From Bacillota bacterium (lineage in GTDB: Bacteria > Bacillota > UBA4882 > UBA10575), in NCBI GenBank assembly GCA_003511465.1, contig DOID01000024.1, positions 8,847 to 22,721 on the forward strand: 13,875 bases of DNA, in the 5' to 3' direction. The notes below the pieces were generated by a model. That model saw only the letters and a program-made list of their open reading frames with translations, was not told where the DNA came from and did no database searches. Position 1 is the stretch's first letter. Every line of letters starts with the position of its first letter. Shown here piece by piece: positions 1 to 6,858 of the stretch. The translations under genes were made by a program, and so were the position numbers.

Positions 1-142
1 TAATTTCACCATCAAATTTTCCATCAATCCGAATCGTCCCTGTTGACTCAATATTACCGGTAAAGGCGGAATCCTTTCCAATCAAGGTGTCAATCTTTTT
101 GTTCCCAATTTTGTTGTTGCTTTCTGCTGCTTTTTTCTTCAT
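1..142 (-). CDS. Bactofilin, N-terminal part (runs off the left edge)
   Basis: Only the first 47 codons are visible, starting at ATG 142 and continuing past base 1 without a stop. After a short charged tail (MKKKAAESNNKIGNKK) comes IDTLIGKDSAFTGNIESTG followed by TIRIDGKFDGEI. This is the start of a bactofilin (DUF583) beta-helix, where the TLIG...F.G.I...G.IRIDG.F.G.I pattern is characteristic. Bactofilins are cytoplasmic, membrane-associated, nucleotide-independent filament proteins that scaffold peptidoglycan enzymes or, in some bacteria, chromosome-segregation proteins. A strong ribosome site (AAAGGAGG) lies just upstream at about 148-155, and the M23 peptidase stop is 16 nt away, so the two genes are almost certainly co-transcribed. 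The family call is firm. The specific role is inferred from the neighbouring peptidase. Confidence 0.88.
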   Translation of the reverse strand, partial: MKKKAAESNNKIGNKKIDTLIGKDSAFTGNIESTGTIRIDGKFDGEI

Positions 143-158
143 CAATATCCTCCTTTAT

Positions 159-1148
159 TTACGGCATAAAGTTCCGCGGATTAACCGGTTTTCCATTAAC
201 TAAGACTTCATAATGGAGATGGGGACCAGTGCTCTTACCGGTACTCCCAACTTGGGAAATAATGTCTCCCTTTTTCACCTGCTGTCCTGCTTTAACCAAT
301 AGTCTGCTATTATGGGCATATCTGGTTTTGTATCCATAAGAACCATGTTTAATCTCCACAAACAACCCATAGTTCCCATTCCGACGGGCAATTGTAACCG
401 TCCCATCGGCGGCCGCCCGAACCGGGGTGCCCGTTCTGGCAGCAACATCCATGCCTTCATGATAGGCACCCAGTCTTCCCGTGACCGGGTCCCGCCGATA
501 ACCAAAGTAAGAGGTGAAATATCCTTGTTGGGTCAGCGGGTAAATGGTGGGGGTATAGTCCAGCTCCCGATCATAAGCACTATACCGGTCATAAAGATCG
601 GTAAGTTGTTTATTGGTCTCCACCAGTTCCTCTTCAAGGAAATCTAGATTACTGTTGAGTACACTTAATTTGGTTAGCTCCGTATCGGCGCTAGTCAGCT
701 TGTATTGGGGCAGTTGAAATGAACGGTAACCGCCTCGACTAACCTTTGTACGGGCAGCAGTCTTAGTTTTGACTTCATTATATTTAGCTTCTAGCTCAAG
801 GGCAATTTTATTATGGGCGTTAATCTGGTCGCTCACTTCTTCGGTTGAAGTAAGGGCAGGATCAATCCTTTTCAACTCTCTTTCCTGCTGGGAAATGGTT
901 TCTTTACAGCAGATCCTTCGTTTTTCTAAATTATAAATTTCCACAATGCGGATCGGATACCGACAGAGAAAATATAAATTGGTAGTCATTAAACAAAGAA
1001 AGGTAACAACAAGCGCAAAAGGAATATAGACACTCCGAACCTTTCCTGGTTTATTGGGGAGTATCATCAGCGTAAATTCTGGGCGGCGCTTTTTCCGTCG
1101 GCGCGAGAACATCCTTGTCCGCTTTCTTTCAATTTCCCGTTCCATCAT
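159..1148 (-). CDS. Membrane-anchored M23 (LytM-type) peptidoglycan endopeptidase
   Basis: A 329-residue protein with a very basic cytoplasmic tail (residues 1-24), a conserved-looking juxtamembrane strip (FTLMILPNKPGKVRS, 25-39), one membrane segment (about 41-62), a periplasmic/extracytoplasmic coiled-coil-like region (about 70-195) and a C-terminal M23 domain (about 205-329). The zinc and catalytic motifs are intact: HxxxD at H230/D234, H279 in YAHN, and HLH at H310/H312. It should cleave peptide cross-links in the cell wall. Two adjacent ATGs are possible. AAGGAG is 3 nt from the first (1148) and 6 nt from the second (1145), so 1145 may be used. It sits between its peptidase-less paralogue (43 nt upstream) and a bactofilin (16 nt downstream). 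M23 enzymes next to bactofilins are a recurring pair in wall-shaping systems, so recruitment by the bactofilin is the likely role (inference). Confidence 0.9.
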   Translation of the reverse strand: MMEREIERKRTRMFSRRRKKRRPEFTLMILPNKPGKVRSVYIPFALVVTFLCLMTTNLYFLCRYPIRIVEIYNLEKRRICCKETISQQERELKRIDPALTSTEEVSDQINAHNKIALELEAKYNEVKTKTAARTKVSRGGYRSFQLPQYKLTSADTELTKLSVLNSNLDFLEEELVETNKQLTDLYDRYSAYDRELDYTPTIYPLTQQGYFTSYFGYRRDPVTGRLGAYHEGMDVAARTGTPVRAAADGTVTIARRNGNYGLFVEIKHGSYGYKTRYAHNSRLLVKAGQQVKKGDIISQVGSTGKSTGPHLHYEVLVNGKPVNPRNFMP

Positions 1149-1191
1149 AAACTCCTTACCCTAAAATAATCCGAGAAATCCACCAGATCCT

Positions 1192-1602
1192 TTAAATTTT
1201 ACCCGCTTTTTTCTCCTTGATCGACTTGTGTAATGCTTCGATTTGTTTAATGAGCTCTCTTTGTTCTTCGACGACCTTTTCAAAATCTTCGGTTTTCCTA
1301 ATCGAGGGATCAATCACTTTTAAGTCGTTATCATTTCTAGTAATAACATCGTTCAGCTGATAAACCTTACGATCTAAAGTGTCAATTTCTGAAAGGCGCA
1401 ATGGATAACGGACTAAGAAATAAATATTAGCCGCAAACAAAAGGAAAAAGAAGACCACGATAAAGAAAGGGATGTTTATGCTTTTTGTCACTCCGGAAGC
1501 CTTGGGAACTAACATAAAAGTATAACGCACTTCCCTTTTTTTACGCAGATAATTCCTTATTCTATTCATCACCGTTGGTTGTCCATCGAACACTCTTATC
1601 AC
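1192..1602 (-). CDS. Peptidase-less paralogue of the adjacent M23 protein (membrane anchor plus coiled coil)
   Basis: A 136-residue protein that aligns without gaps to residues 25-97 of the neighbouring M23 peptidase (offset of 2). I count 29 identities in 73 positions by eye, including YTFM/FTLM, the IPF membrane entry, N-Y-FL-RYP-R at the outer membrane-segment edge, and LK-IDP. It has a basic cytoplasmic tail, one membrane segment (about 45-64) and a charged, probably coiled-coil segment to residue 133. It then stops at IKEKKAGKI with no catalytic domain. The 43 nt to the next gene leave no room for a lost domain, so this is not a simple frameshift. The GTG start at 1602 lacks a clear ribosome site. 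An ATG at 1569 (residue 12) is an equally good alternative. It is probably a partner, decoy or scaffold for the peptidase, but this is not shown by sequence. Confidence 0.7.
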   Translation of the reverse strand: MIRVFDGQPTVMNRIRNYLRKKREVRYTFMLVPKASGVTKSINIPFFIVVFFFLLFAANIYFLVRYPLRLSEIDTLDRKVYQLNDVITRNDNDLKVIDPSIRKTEDFEKVVEEQRELIKQIEALHKSIKEKKAGKI

Positions 1603-1741
1603 CGCTTAACGGAACTTATTATGCCATTTCCAACCCATAATTATCTATAATATTTAAACGATTTCTCTACACATAGAATTAATAGCATAATTACAATTCT
1701 ACTTTTTTCTTGAAACTCCTTCCTCTATTTCCTATTTCTTT
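1603..1741. other. Spacer between DUF4446 gene and envelope module
   Basis: This AT-rich stretch of 139 nt has no convincing gene. On the minus strand it holds an AGGAAGGAG ribosome-site-like motif soon after the DUF4446 stop, but no start codon at a usable distance follows it. TATTAT/TATAGA-like elements occur near 1645-1655, but no matching -35 was found. It may carry the promoter of the envelope operon. Confidence 0.3.
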
Positions 1742-2248
1742 TCATCTTCTACCCTGAATTGCCGCAGCTAGAACTTCTTGTTCATCATCGGAAAGGGGGT
1801 AATTCGCTTTCCCGCTGCTGATCGATTTAGCGTAAACCCTGGATTCATCCCGTCCGTAGATACTACTAAGCATAATCCCGTCTCCCTTTCGGTCTAAAAG
1901 AACCAAGGTGAAACTCTGGTCCCCCCCAACGTTGGTAAAGGCCTTATATCTTTGGAGCGCCCACCTTTGTAGACACTCGGTGGCGTCTTGTTCCATTTGG
2001 CTGATGTTGGTTTTCATCCCATCTAGCCTTTCCTCAACACTCTTCATTCTTTCTCCTAAATCAAGGAGAATCCCCTCTAAATTACTTTCCTGCTTCCCTG
2101 TAAGGAGCAAACGGTAACGCTTCAATAGTTTCTTTAATCGAAAACCGACAATTAAAAGCATTACTAAAAAAAGCACCTGTAAAACTAGAACGATTAATGA
2201 CATTCTTTCTTGCGGAGCTAAACTGTTGAAGAATACTGTTGCTTGCAC
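1742..2248 (-). CDS. DUF4446 family membrane protein
   Basis: A small protein with an N-terminal membrane segment (about residues 17-36 counted from the GTG), a basic stop (RLKKLLKRYR), a charged probable coiled coil (about 62-92) and a compact C-terminal domain with RWALQRYKAFTNVGGDQSF and SSIYGRDESRVYAK. These are the hallmarks of DUF4446. The function is unknown. The gene is often found beside parB in Clostridia-type genomes, as here. I chose the GTG at 2248 because AAGGAG (2257-2262) lies 8 nt before it. The upstream in-frame ATGs at 2275 and 2272 have no ribosome site. A TATAAT at 2284-2289 (minus) would start the RNA near 2277, too close for those ATGs to be used. No -35 was recognised for it. 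If the longer form is used, it adds nine residues. Confidence 0.82.
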   Translation of the reverse strand: MQATVFFNSLAPQERMSLIVLVLQVLFLVMLLIVGFRLKKLLKRYRLLLTGKQESNLEGILLDLGERMKSVEERLDGMKTNISQMEQDATECLQRWALQRYKAFTNVGGDQSFTLVLLDRKGDGIMLSSIYGRDESRVYAKSISSGKANYPLSDDEQEVLAAAIQGRR

Positions 2249-2363
2249 TATTAACTCTCCTTCTTGTCCCATCATTTAACATTATTATATTTCTTGTTGG
2301 TTTTCGTTTCTCCTCTATAAAAATGTACTTATTTCCAAATACTTTCACCCTAGCGCACACACG

Positions 2364-2400
2364 AAAGCAGCCCCCGAACTGGTGTTCGGGGGCTGCTTTT
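2364..2400 (+). terminator. Strong perfect hairpin with U-tract on the plus strand
   Basis: A 16-bp perfect stem (arms 2364-2379 and 2384-2399, loop TGGT) is followed on the plus strand by TTTT and then TACTTTTTT. On the minus strand the stem is followed by CGTGTGTG, a poor U-tract. By shape it is an intrinsic terminator for rightward RNA, although no plus-strand gene precedes it. It could also act as a 3'-end stabiliser for leftward parAB RNA. Confidence 0.7.
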
Positions 2401-2425
2401 TACTTTTTTGGCTTCTCTCTGTTTG

Positions 2426-2468
2426 AAAAATACTAGTTAGTCGAGCGGAAGGGTGTTCTCCGCTAACT
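2426..2468 (-). terminator. Probable intrinsic terminator after parB
   Basis: On the minus strand, starting 8 nt after the parB stop, the arms AGTTA+GCGGA (2468-2459) and TCCGC...TAACT (2449-2435) form a 10-bp stem with a 5-nt bulge. A U-run (TTTTT, 2430-2426) follows a few bases later. The orientation fits termination of parAB. The bulge lowers the confidence. Confidence 0.5.
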
Positions 2469-2475
2469 CGGCTCG

Positions 2476-3363
2476 TTACAAACTCAAGAGAATCTCTGTT
2501 ATTCTTTCTAACTCCTCTTGGGAGTAGTATTCGATCTCAATTTTCCCCCGTTCTCCGCTGTTTTTAATCCGCACTTTTGTCCCAAAGATCCGGGTCATAT
2601 CTTCCACAATTGCTTGTAGGTTTGGATCTAAGCTGTCCTGTTTGGATCGGGGACGACTCCCCTTCTCCTCTTCTCCGGCTGTTTCACGTGAAACAGCGGA
2701 AGCATGCATTAATCGAACAACCTCTTCCGTATCGCGGACCGTCAAGTTTTCTTCCAAAATTTTTTCACTCATATAAATCTGTTCGTCTACTTTTTCTAAA
2801 CCGAGAATCGCCCTGGCGTGTCCCATGCTTAACTTGCCGTCAAAAACCAGTTGTTGGATTTGGGGCGGAAGGTTAAGTAGACGAATCGTATTGGCGATCG
2901 CCGATCTGCTTTTTCCTACCGCCTTCGCGACTTCTTCTTGGGTTAGATTAAATTCATTGATTAAGCGTTGATAGGCTTCTGCTTCTTCCATTGGATTTAA
3001 GTCTTCCCGCTGTAGGTTTTCAACTAAAGCAATCTCCATAACCGTCCGGTCATCAAGCTCTTTGATCACAACAGGAACGTTGACCAAGCCAGCCATTTTG
3101 GCTGCACGCAACCGCCGTTCCCCGGCAATCAACTGATAGACGGCACCTCTTTTCCGCACTAACAGAGGTTGGAGGACACCGTGTACCTTAATGGAAGCGG
3201 ATAATTCCTGGAGGCTTTCCGGATCGAAATTCCTCCTGGGTTGAGCTGGATTAGCTTCGATTTGGATCACAGGTATCTCCTGAGTATTCTGTAAGTCCTC
3301 TTCTTCGAGTTGGGGAATCAAGGCTCCTAAGCCTTTTCCTAAAGCCCGTGTTTTATTATTCAC
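2476..3363 (-). CDS. parB: Chromosome-partitioning protein ParB (Spo0J), CTP-dependent parS clamp
   Basis: A 295-residue ParB of ordinary length. The N-terminal RALGKGLGALIPQ (6-18) is the usual ParA-contacting leader. The CTP-binding ParB/Srx domain follows, with GERRLRA (81-87) and ENLQRE (115-120). Then come the helix-turn-helix region (about 139-165) and, after a linker, the C-terminal dimerisation domain (about 245-295). ParB loads at parS, spreads as a sliding clamp and works with ParA to segregate origins. It starts at GTG 3363 and overlaps the parA stop by 8 nt, so its translation is probably coupled. A perfect parS lies within the gene and encodes VSRET in the linker (224-228). Confidence 0.97.
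   Translation of the reverse strand: MNNKTRALGKGLGALIPQLEEEDLQNTQEIPVIQIEANPAQPRRNFDPESLQELSASIKVHGVLQPLLVRKRGAVYQLIAGERRLRAAKMAGLVNVPVVIKELDDRTVMEIALVENLQREDLNPMEEAEAYQRLINEFNLTQEEVAKAVGKSRSAIANTIRLLNLPPQIQQLVFDGKLSMGHARAILGLEKVDEQIYMSEKILEENLTVRDTEEVVRLMHASAVSRETAGEEEKGSRPRSKQDSLDPNLQAIVEDMTRIFGTKVRIKNSGERGKIEIEYYSQEELERITEILLSL
2680..2695. promoter_or_regulatory. parS site (perfect palindrome) inside parB
   Basis: TGTTTCACGTGAAACA matches the B. subtilis parS consensus TGTTNCACGTGAAACA at every position. It is the nucleation site for ParB and lies about 8 kb from the origin. It is read in frame as VSRET in the flexible linker of ParB, where coding constraint is probably low. Confidence 0.96.
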
Positions 3364-4117
3364 GACTGATCACTTCCTTGGCTAGATCAAGGTAAGATTC
3401 GGCACCCTTTGAACGGTTATCGTACAAATTAATCGGCAAACCATGGCTAGGCGCTTCGCTTAAGCGAATATTGCGTGGAATAACCGCCTCATACACCTTG
3501 TCCTGAAAATGATTTCGAACTTCTTCTGCCACTTGCTGTGAAAGATTTGTCCGAGGGTCATACATGGTTAAAATTACCCCTTCCACCGTCAAAGCAGGGT
3601 TAGAATATTTTTGGACCAACTGTAAAGTCTTCATTAGTTGGCTTAGTCCTTCCAGGGCGTAATATTCACATTGAATTGGCACTACCACCGCATCGGCAGC
3701 CGCTAAGGCATTCAGTGTTAAGTTGCCAAGGGACGGCGGACAATCAATTAAAATGAAATCGTAACGGGTACGCACCGGTTCAATCGAACGACGCAAGCGT
3801 TGGTCGCGCGCCATCATCCCGACTAGTTCTGCTTCCGCTCCAGCCAAACGGATGGTCGCCGGTACTGCTTCCAAATTCGGTACCTGGGTCGCCATAATCA
3901 CGTTTTCGACTGGAATCTCGCTAATTAATACATCATATATACACTGCTTAATTTCGCTCTTCTTGAGTCCTAACCCACTGGTCGCATTGCCCTGGGGATC
4001 ATTGTCGAGAACCAAAACCTTTTTTCCTAAAACCGCTAAGTAGGCCCCTAAATTCACCGCCGTGGTCGTCTTGCCGACCCCACCCTTTTGGTTAGTGATG
4101 GCGAGAACTTTTCCCAT
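3356..4117 (-). CDS. parA: Chromosome-partitioning ATPase ParA (Soj)
   Basis: A 253-residue small ParA/Soj-type protein without an N-terminal DNA-binding extension. It has the deviant Walker A KGGVGKTT (11-18), the A' motif DNDPQGNAT (38-46), Walker B FILIDCPPSL (121-130) and EYYALEG (151-157). It forms ATP-dependent dimers on nucleoid DNA, which ParB-parS complexes stimulate to hydrolyse ATP. In Soj-type systems it also affects DnaA. The start at ATG 4117 is supported by GGAGG at 4125-4129, 7 nt away. It is the first gene of a two-gene operon with parB (8-nt overlap) and is separated from rsmG by a terminator. Confidence 0.97.
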   Translation of the reverse strand: MGKVLAITNQKGGVGKTTTAVNLGAYLAVLGKKVLVLDNDPQGNATSGLGLKKSEIKQCIYDVLISEIPVENVIMATQVPNLEAVPATIRLAGAEAELVGMMARDQRLRRSIEPVRTRYDFILIDCPPSLGNLTLNALAAADAVVVPIQCEYYALEGLSQLMKTLQLVQKYSNPALTVEGVILTMYDPRTNLSQQVAEEVRNHFQDKVYEAVIPRNIRLSEAPSHGLPINLYDNRSKGAESYLDLAKEVISRE

Positions 4118-4224
4118 CTAACTCCCTCCACATCTCCAGATAATTAAAATTCTATACTGTCTTCGAAGTAATTTCGAGAATGGATTGTCATCTTCCTGCT
4201 AATTTCTAATTTATAAAAGGAAAT

Positions 4225-4245
4225 AAAAAAGACGGCGTTGCCGTC
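4225..4245 (-). terminator. Intrinsic terminator after rsmG
   Basis: On the minus strand GACGGC-AAC-GCCGTC (4245-4231) forms a GC-rich 6-bp stem with a 3-nt loop, followed directly by six Ts (4230-4225). It lies about 30 nt beyond the rsmG stop and separates the mnmE-mnmG-rsmG transcript from parAB. Confidence 0.8.
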
Positions 4246-4249
4246 ATTC

Positions 4250-4265
4250 TGTTTCACGTGGAACA
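4250..4265. promoter_or_regulatory. Second parS site, between rsmG and parA
   Basis: TGTTTCACGTGGAACA reads on the minus strand as TGTTCCACGTGAAACA, which fits TGTTNCACGTGAAACA with C at the variable position. It sits 10 nt past the rsmG stop, before that gene's terminator, about 1.6 kb from the site in parB. Confidence 0.9.
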
Positions 4266-4275
4266 TTTAAATTTT

Positions 4276-4992
4276 TTATAAAGGTCTTTTCCCTGGAATG
4301 CCGGGACGTCGCGGATAGCGAACCGGAGTTTCCCGGTTTTTTCGGAAAAACAATAAGGCGCGGGAGCCTAGCGCGTGTGGTAGTTCGTAGTGAAACTCCT
4401 GACTGAGGTCAACCCCTAATATTTCGAGGGCTTTACTTGCGCCGTTGACTTCTTCCTGATAGTTACGGCCCTTGTAGGCGAGGAACCATCCTTCCGTTTG
4501 ACAAAAGGGTACTGCTAACTCTAAGAGAACTGCGGTCGCCGCCACCGCCCGAGCGGTCACAAGGTGGTATCTGCTACGGTGCGGTGCTTGGTGGGCTAGA
4601 ATTTCCGCCCGCTCATTTAAAACGACCGTGTTCTTTAGTTGTAAGTCTTCTGTGGCCTGCAGAAGAAAGTTGGCTTTCTTTTTGTTAGCTTCGAGCAAAT
4701 AAAAGGTTTTTTGCGGGTTGGCAATGGCTAGAGGTAAGCCGGGGAAACCGGCCCCGGAACCTAAATCAAGAATTCGGGTTTGCTGAGACCATTGCGCCCA
4801 GTGCATGACGATCAAGGAGTCGTAGAGATGTTTAACCACCGCTTCCTCCCAGTCGGTGATCGCCGTAAGGTTCTTCCCTTGGTTTACTTCTAATACTAAT
4901 TTTAAGTACTCCTCCAACTGGTGAAGTTGGTCCTGATCGAGGGTTGTAACCGGTTGGAGCACTTTATTCATGAATTGTCGTGTTTTATTCAT
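4276..4992 (-). CDS. rsmG: 16S rRNA (guanine-N7) methyltransferase RsmG (GidB)
   Basis: A 238-residue Rossmann methyltransferase that uses S-adenosylmethionine to methylate N7 of the 16S rRNA 530-loop guanosine (G527, E. coli numbering). Family marks are NLTAI (41-45), HLYDSL (55-60), the SAM loop DLGSGAGFPG (76-85), TARAVA (147-152), YKG (173-175) and the C-terminal RYPRRPG-PGKRPL (225-238). The ATG at 4992 overlaps the mnmG stop by 8 nt. A purine-rich AGGGGGAAAAGGG immediately before it supplies the ribosome site. It is the last gene of the mnmE-mnmG-rsmG operon and is followed by a clear terminator. Confidence 0.97.
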   Translation of the reverse strand: MNKTRQFMNKVLQPVTTLDQDQLHQLEEYLKLVLEVNQGKNLTAITDWEEAVVKHLYDSLIVMHWAQWSQQTRILDLGSGAGFPGLPLAIANPQKTFYLLEANKKKANFLLQATEDLQLKNTVVLNERAEILAHQAPHRSRYHLVTARAVAATAVLLELAVPFCQTEGWFLAYKGRNYQEEVNGASKALEILGVDLSQEFHYELPHALGSRALLFFRKNRETPVRYPRRPGIPGKRPL

Positions 4993-6847
4993 CCCTTTTC
5001 CCCCTAGTAATCCAAATCAAGAGGGTGCTTAAATCCGCGGGACTAATCCCGCTAATCCGCCCGGCCTGGCCAAGGGTTTCCGGTTGAAAGCGTTTTAGTT
5101 TTTCCCTGGCTTCCGAGGAGAGGTTAGGTACTAAATTATAATCAATATCATCTGGGAGCTTTTTCTCCTCCATTTTCGCTAAACGGGCCGCCATTTTTGC
5201 CTCTCGGTCTAAATAGCCTTCGTACTTAATCTGATTTTCCACCACTTCATCCTCAAGGGGTGATCCTTGTTCCGGAGCAAAGAGCGCCCACAGTTCAGCG
5301 GTCTTCATCTCCGGCTTACGAAGGAGTTGTTTTAAACTGGTTTTTTGTTGGATCTTGATTCCGGTTTTGTCCTGAAGACGCTGGGCCTCGGCCGATCCTG
5401 GGGATAGGTGGTGATCCGCCAAAAAGGCCATTTTCTTAGTAATGTTCTCCCTTTTTTTTTGAAAACGGTCATATTCTTCTGCCGAAAGTAGGTTGAAACG
5501 GTGGCCATAATCGGTCAGTCTTAAATCGGCGTTATCTTGCCGTAGTGACAAACGGAATTCAGCCCGGGAAGTCATAATCCGGTATGGTTCATCGTTTTCT
5601 TTAGTGACAAGATCATCAATTAAGACGCCGATATAAGCTTCGTTGCGTTGTAAAACAAATGGTGTTTCGCCGCGTAGATATAATCCGGCGTTGATTCCGG
5701 CGATAATGCCTTGAGCCGCCGCTTCTTCATACCCCGAGGTCCCGTTGATCTGTCCAGCGCAAAAAACCCCTAGCCAACCCCTGATTTGCAGCGATGTTAA
5801 CAATTGCTCCGGTCCAATCACATCATATTCGATGGCATAACCCGGCCGGACGATTTCCACTGCTTCCAATCCAGGCACGGTCCGTAAAAACTGGTCTTGG
5901 ATCTCCTCCGGCAGACTGCTGGACAGGCCGGCAACATACATCTCATCGGTGGTAAGGCCCTCCGGTTCGATAAAGACCTGATGCCGCTCCCGCTGGGGAA
6001 AATTAACGACTTTATTCTCTATAGCCGGGCAGTAGCGAGTACCGGTTCCGGTAATCGCCCCGCAGTACATAGGTGCCAAGTGCAAATTCTTTCTGATTAA
6101 CTCGTGGGTTTTTTGGTTCGTATAAGTCAACCAGCAAGAAACCGGTTCTCGCTGTTCCCAGGGTAACCAGAAGGAAAAACCGTGGTCTAAACGATCCCCG
6201 GGTTGCTCTACCATGGCGTTAAAATTGAGGGAGCGTTTCCGCACCCGCGCCGGGGTGCCGGTTTTAAACCGCTTAAACTTCACTCCCTGTGCCTCCAGGT
6301 TTTCGCCAAAAGCAATTGCCGGATGCTGCCCTTGCGGCCCAGAGGGAAATTTTAAACTGCCAATATGGACTTGCCCTCGTAAAAAAGTCCCTGTCGCGAT
6401 CACGACCGCCCCAACCTCATACCGGATTCCAGTACTCAAAGTTAGGCGCCAGTGGTCCGTAAGCTGCTCGAGGGCAATCACTTCACCCTGGCGTATGGTA
6501 ATTAATGGTTGTACTTCCAAATAGTTCTGCATGCTTTGTTGGTAGAACTGCTTGTCAGCTTGAGCACGTAAAGCTTGGACGGCAGGGCCTTTTTGGGTAT
6601 TCAAAGCCCGCATCTGTAAATGGCAACGATCGGTATTGCGTCCAATCAGACCACCAAGGGCGTCGACTTCTCGTACCAACGTCCCCTTGCCGGGACCACC
6701 GATCGAAGGATTACACGGCATAAACGCAATGTTGTTAAAATTGATCGTTAAGAGTAAGGTTTTAAAACCCATTTTCGCCGTGGCATTAGCCGCTTCGCAG
6801 CCGGCGTGGCCGGCTCCAATCACTGCCACTTCGTAGTTTTGCTGCAT
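4985..6847 (-). CDS. mnmG: tRNA uridine-5-carboxymethylaminomethyl modification enzyme MnmG (GidA)
   Basis: A 620-residue FAD- and NADH-dependent enzyme, of normal length, that works with MnmE to modify U34 in the wobble position of several tRNAs. It shows the dinucleotide-binding GAGHAGCEA (11-19), PCNPSIGGPGKG (44-55), a GTGTRYCPAIENKVV block (variant of the usual G-GPRYCPSIEDK), NDEPYRIMTSRAEFRL, and a C-terminal helical MnmE/tRNA-binding region (YEGYLDREAK ... GRISGISPADL). The ATG at 6847 is preceded by AAGGTGATGAGCG, which overlaps the mnmE stop, and the gap is 11 nt. It overlaps rsmG by 8 nt. This ordering is the classic origin-proximal operon. Confidence 0.97.
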   Translation of the reverse strand: MQQNYEVAVIGAGHAGCEAANATAKMGFKTLLLTINFNNIAFMPCNPSIGGPGKGTLVREVDALGGLIGRNTDRCHLQMRALNTQKGPAVQALRAQADKQFYQQSMQNYLEVQPLITIRQGEVIALEQLTDHWRLTLSTGIRYEVGAVVIATGTFLRGQVHIGSLKFPSGPQGQHPAIAFGENLEAQGVKFKRFKTGTPARVRKRSLNFNAMVEQPGDRLDHGFSFWLPWEQREPVSCWLTYTNQKTHELIRKNLHLAPMYCGAITGTGTRYCPAIENKVVNFPQRERHQVFIEPEGLTTDEMYVAGLSSSLPEEIQDQFLRTVPGLEAVEIVRPGYAIEYDVIGPEQLLTSLQIRGWLGVFCAGQINGTSGYEEAAAQGIIAGINAGLYLRGETPFVLQRNEAYIGVLIDDLVTKENDEPYRIMTSRAEFRLSLRQDNADLRLTDYGHRFNLLSAEEYDRFQKKRENITKKMAFLADHHLSPGSAEAQRLQDKTGIKIQQKTSLKQLLRKPEMKTAELWALFAPEQGSPLEDEVVENQIKYEGYLDREAKMAARLAKMEEKKLPDDIDYNLVPNLSSEAREKLKRFQPETLGQAGRISGISPADLSTLLIWITRGKRDE

Positions 6848-6858
6848 CGCTCATCACC

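Larger units (their letters stand above)
4118..4275. other. rsmG-parA spacer: terminator, parS, parA leader
   Basis: This 158-nt region holds the second parS and the rsmG terminator (listed separately), then about 107 nt of parA leader. The leader contains TATAGA near 4149-4154 (minus) as a possible -10 without a good -35. It also has an imperfect dyad (TCTTCGAA/TTTCGAGA) at 4160-4179 that could be an operator. No gene was seen. Confidence 0.4.

Noticed and set aside
1149..1191. Lost peptidase domain of the short paralogue through a frameshift
   Set aside because: Only 43 nt separate the two genes, so no domain remnant can be there.
4118..4275. Possible noc gene between rsmG and parA, as in Bacilli
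   Set aside because: There are only 158 nt, holding a terminator, a parS site and the parA leader.
5897..6836. Several plus-strand open frames of 66-103 codons inside mnmG
   Set aside because: All are antisense to a clearly coding mnmG, with no start signals or recognisable domains.
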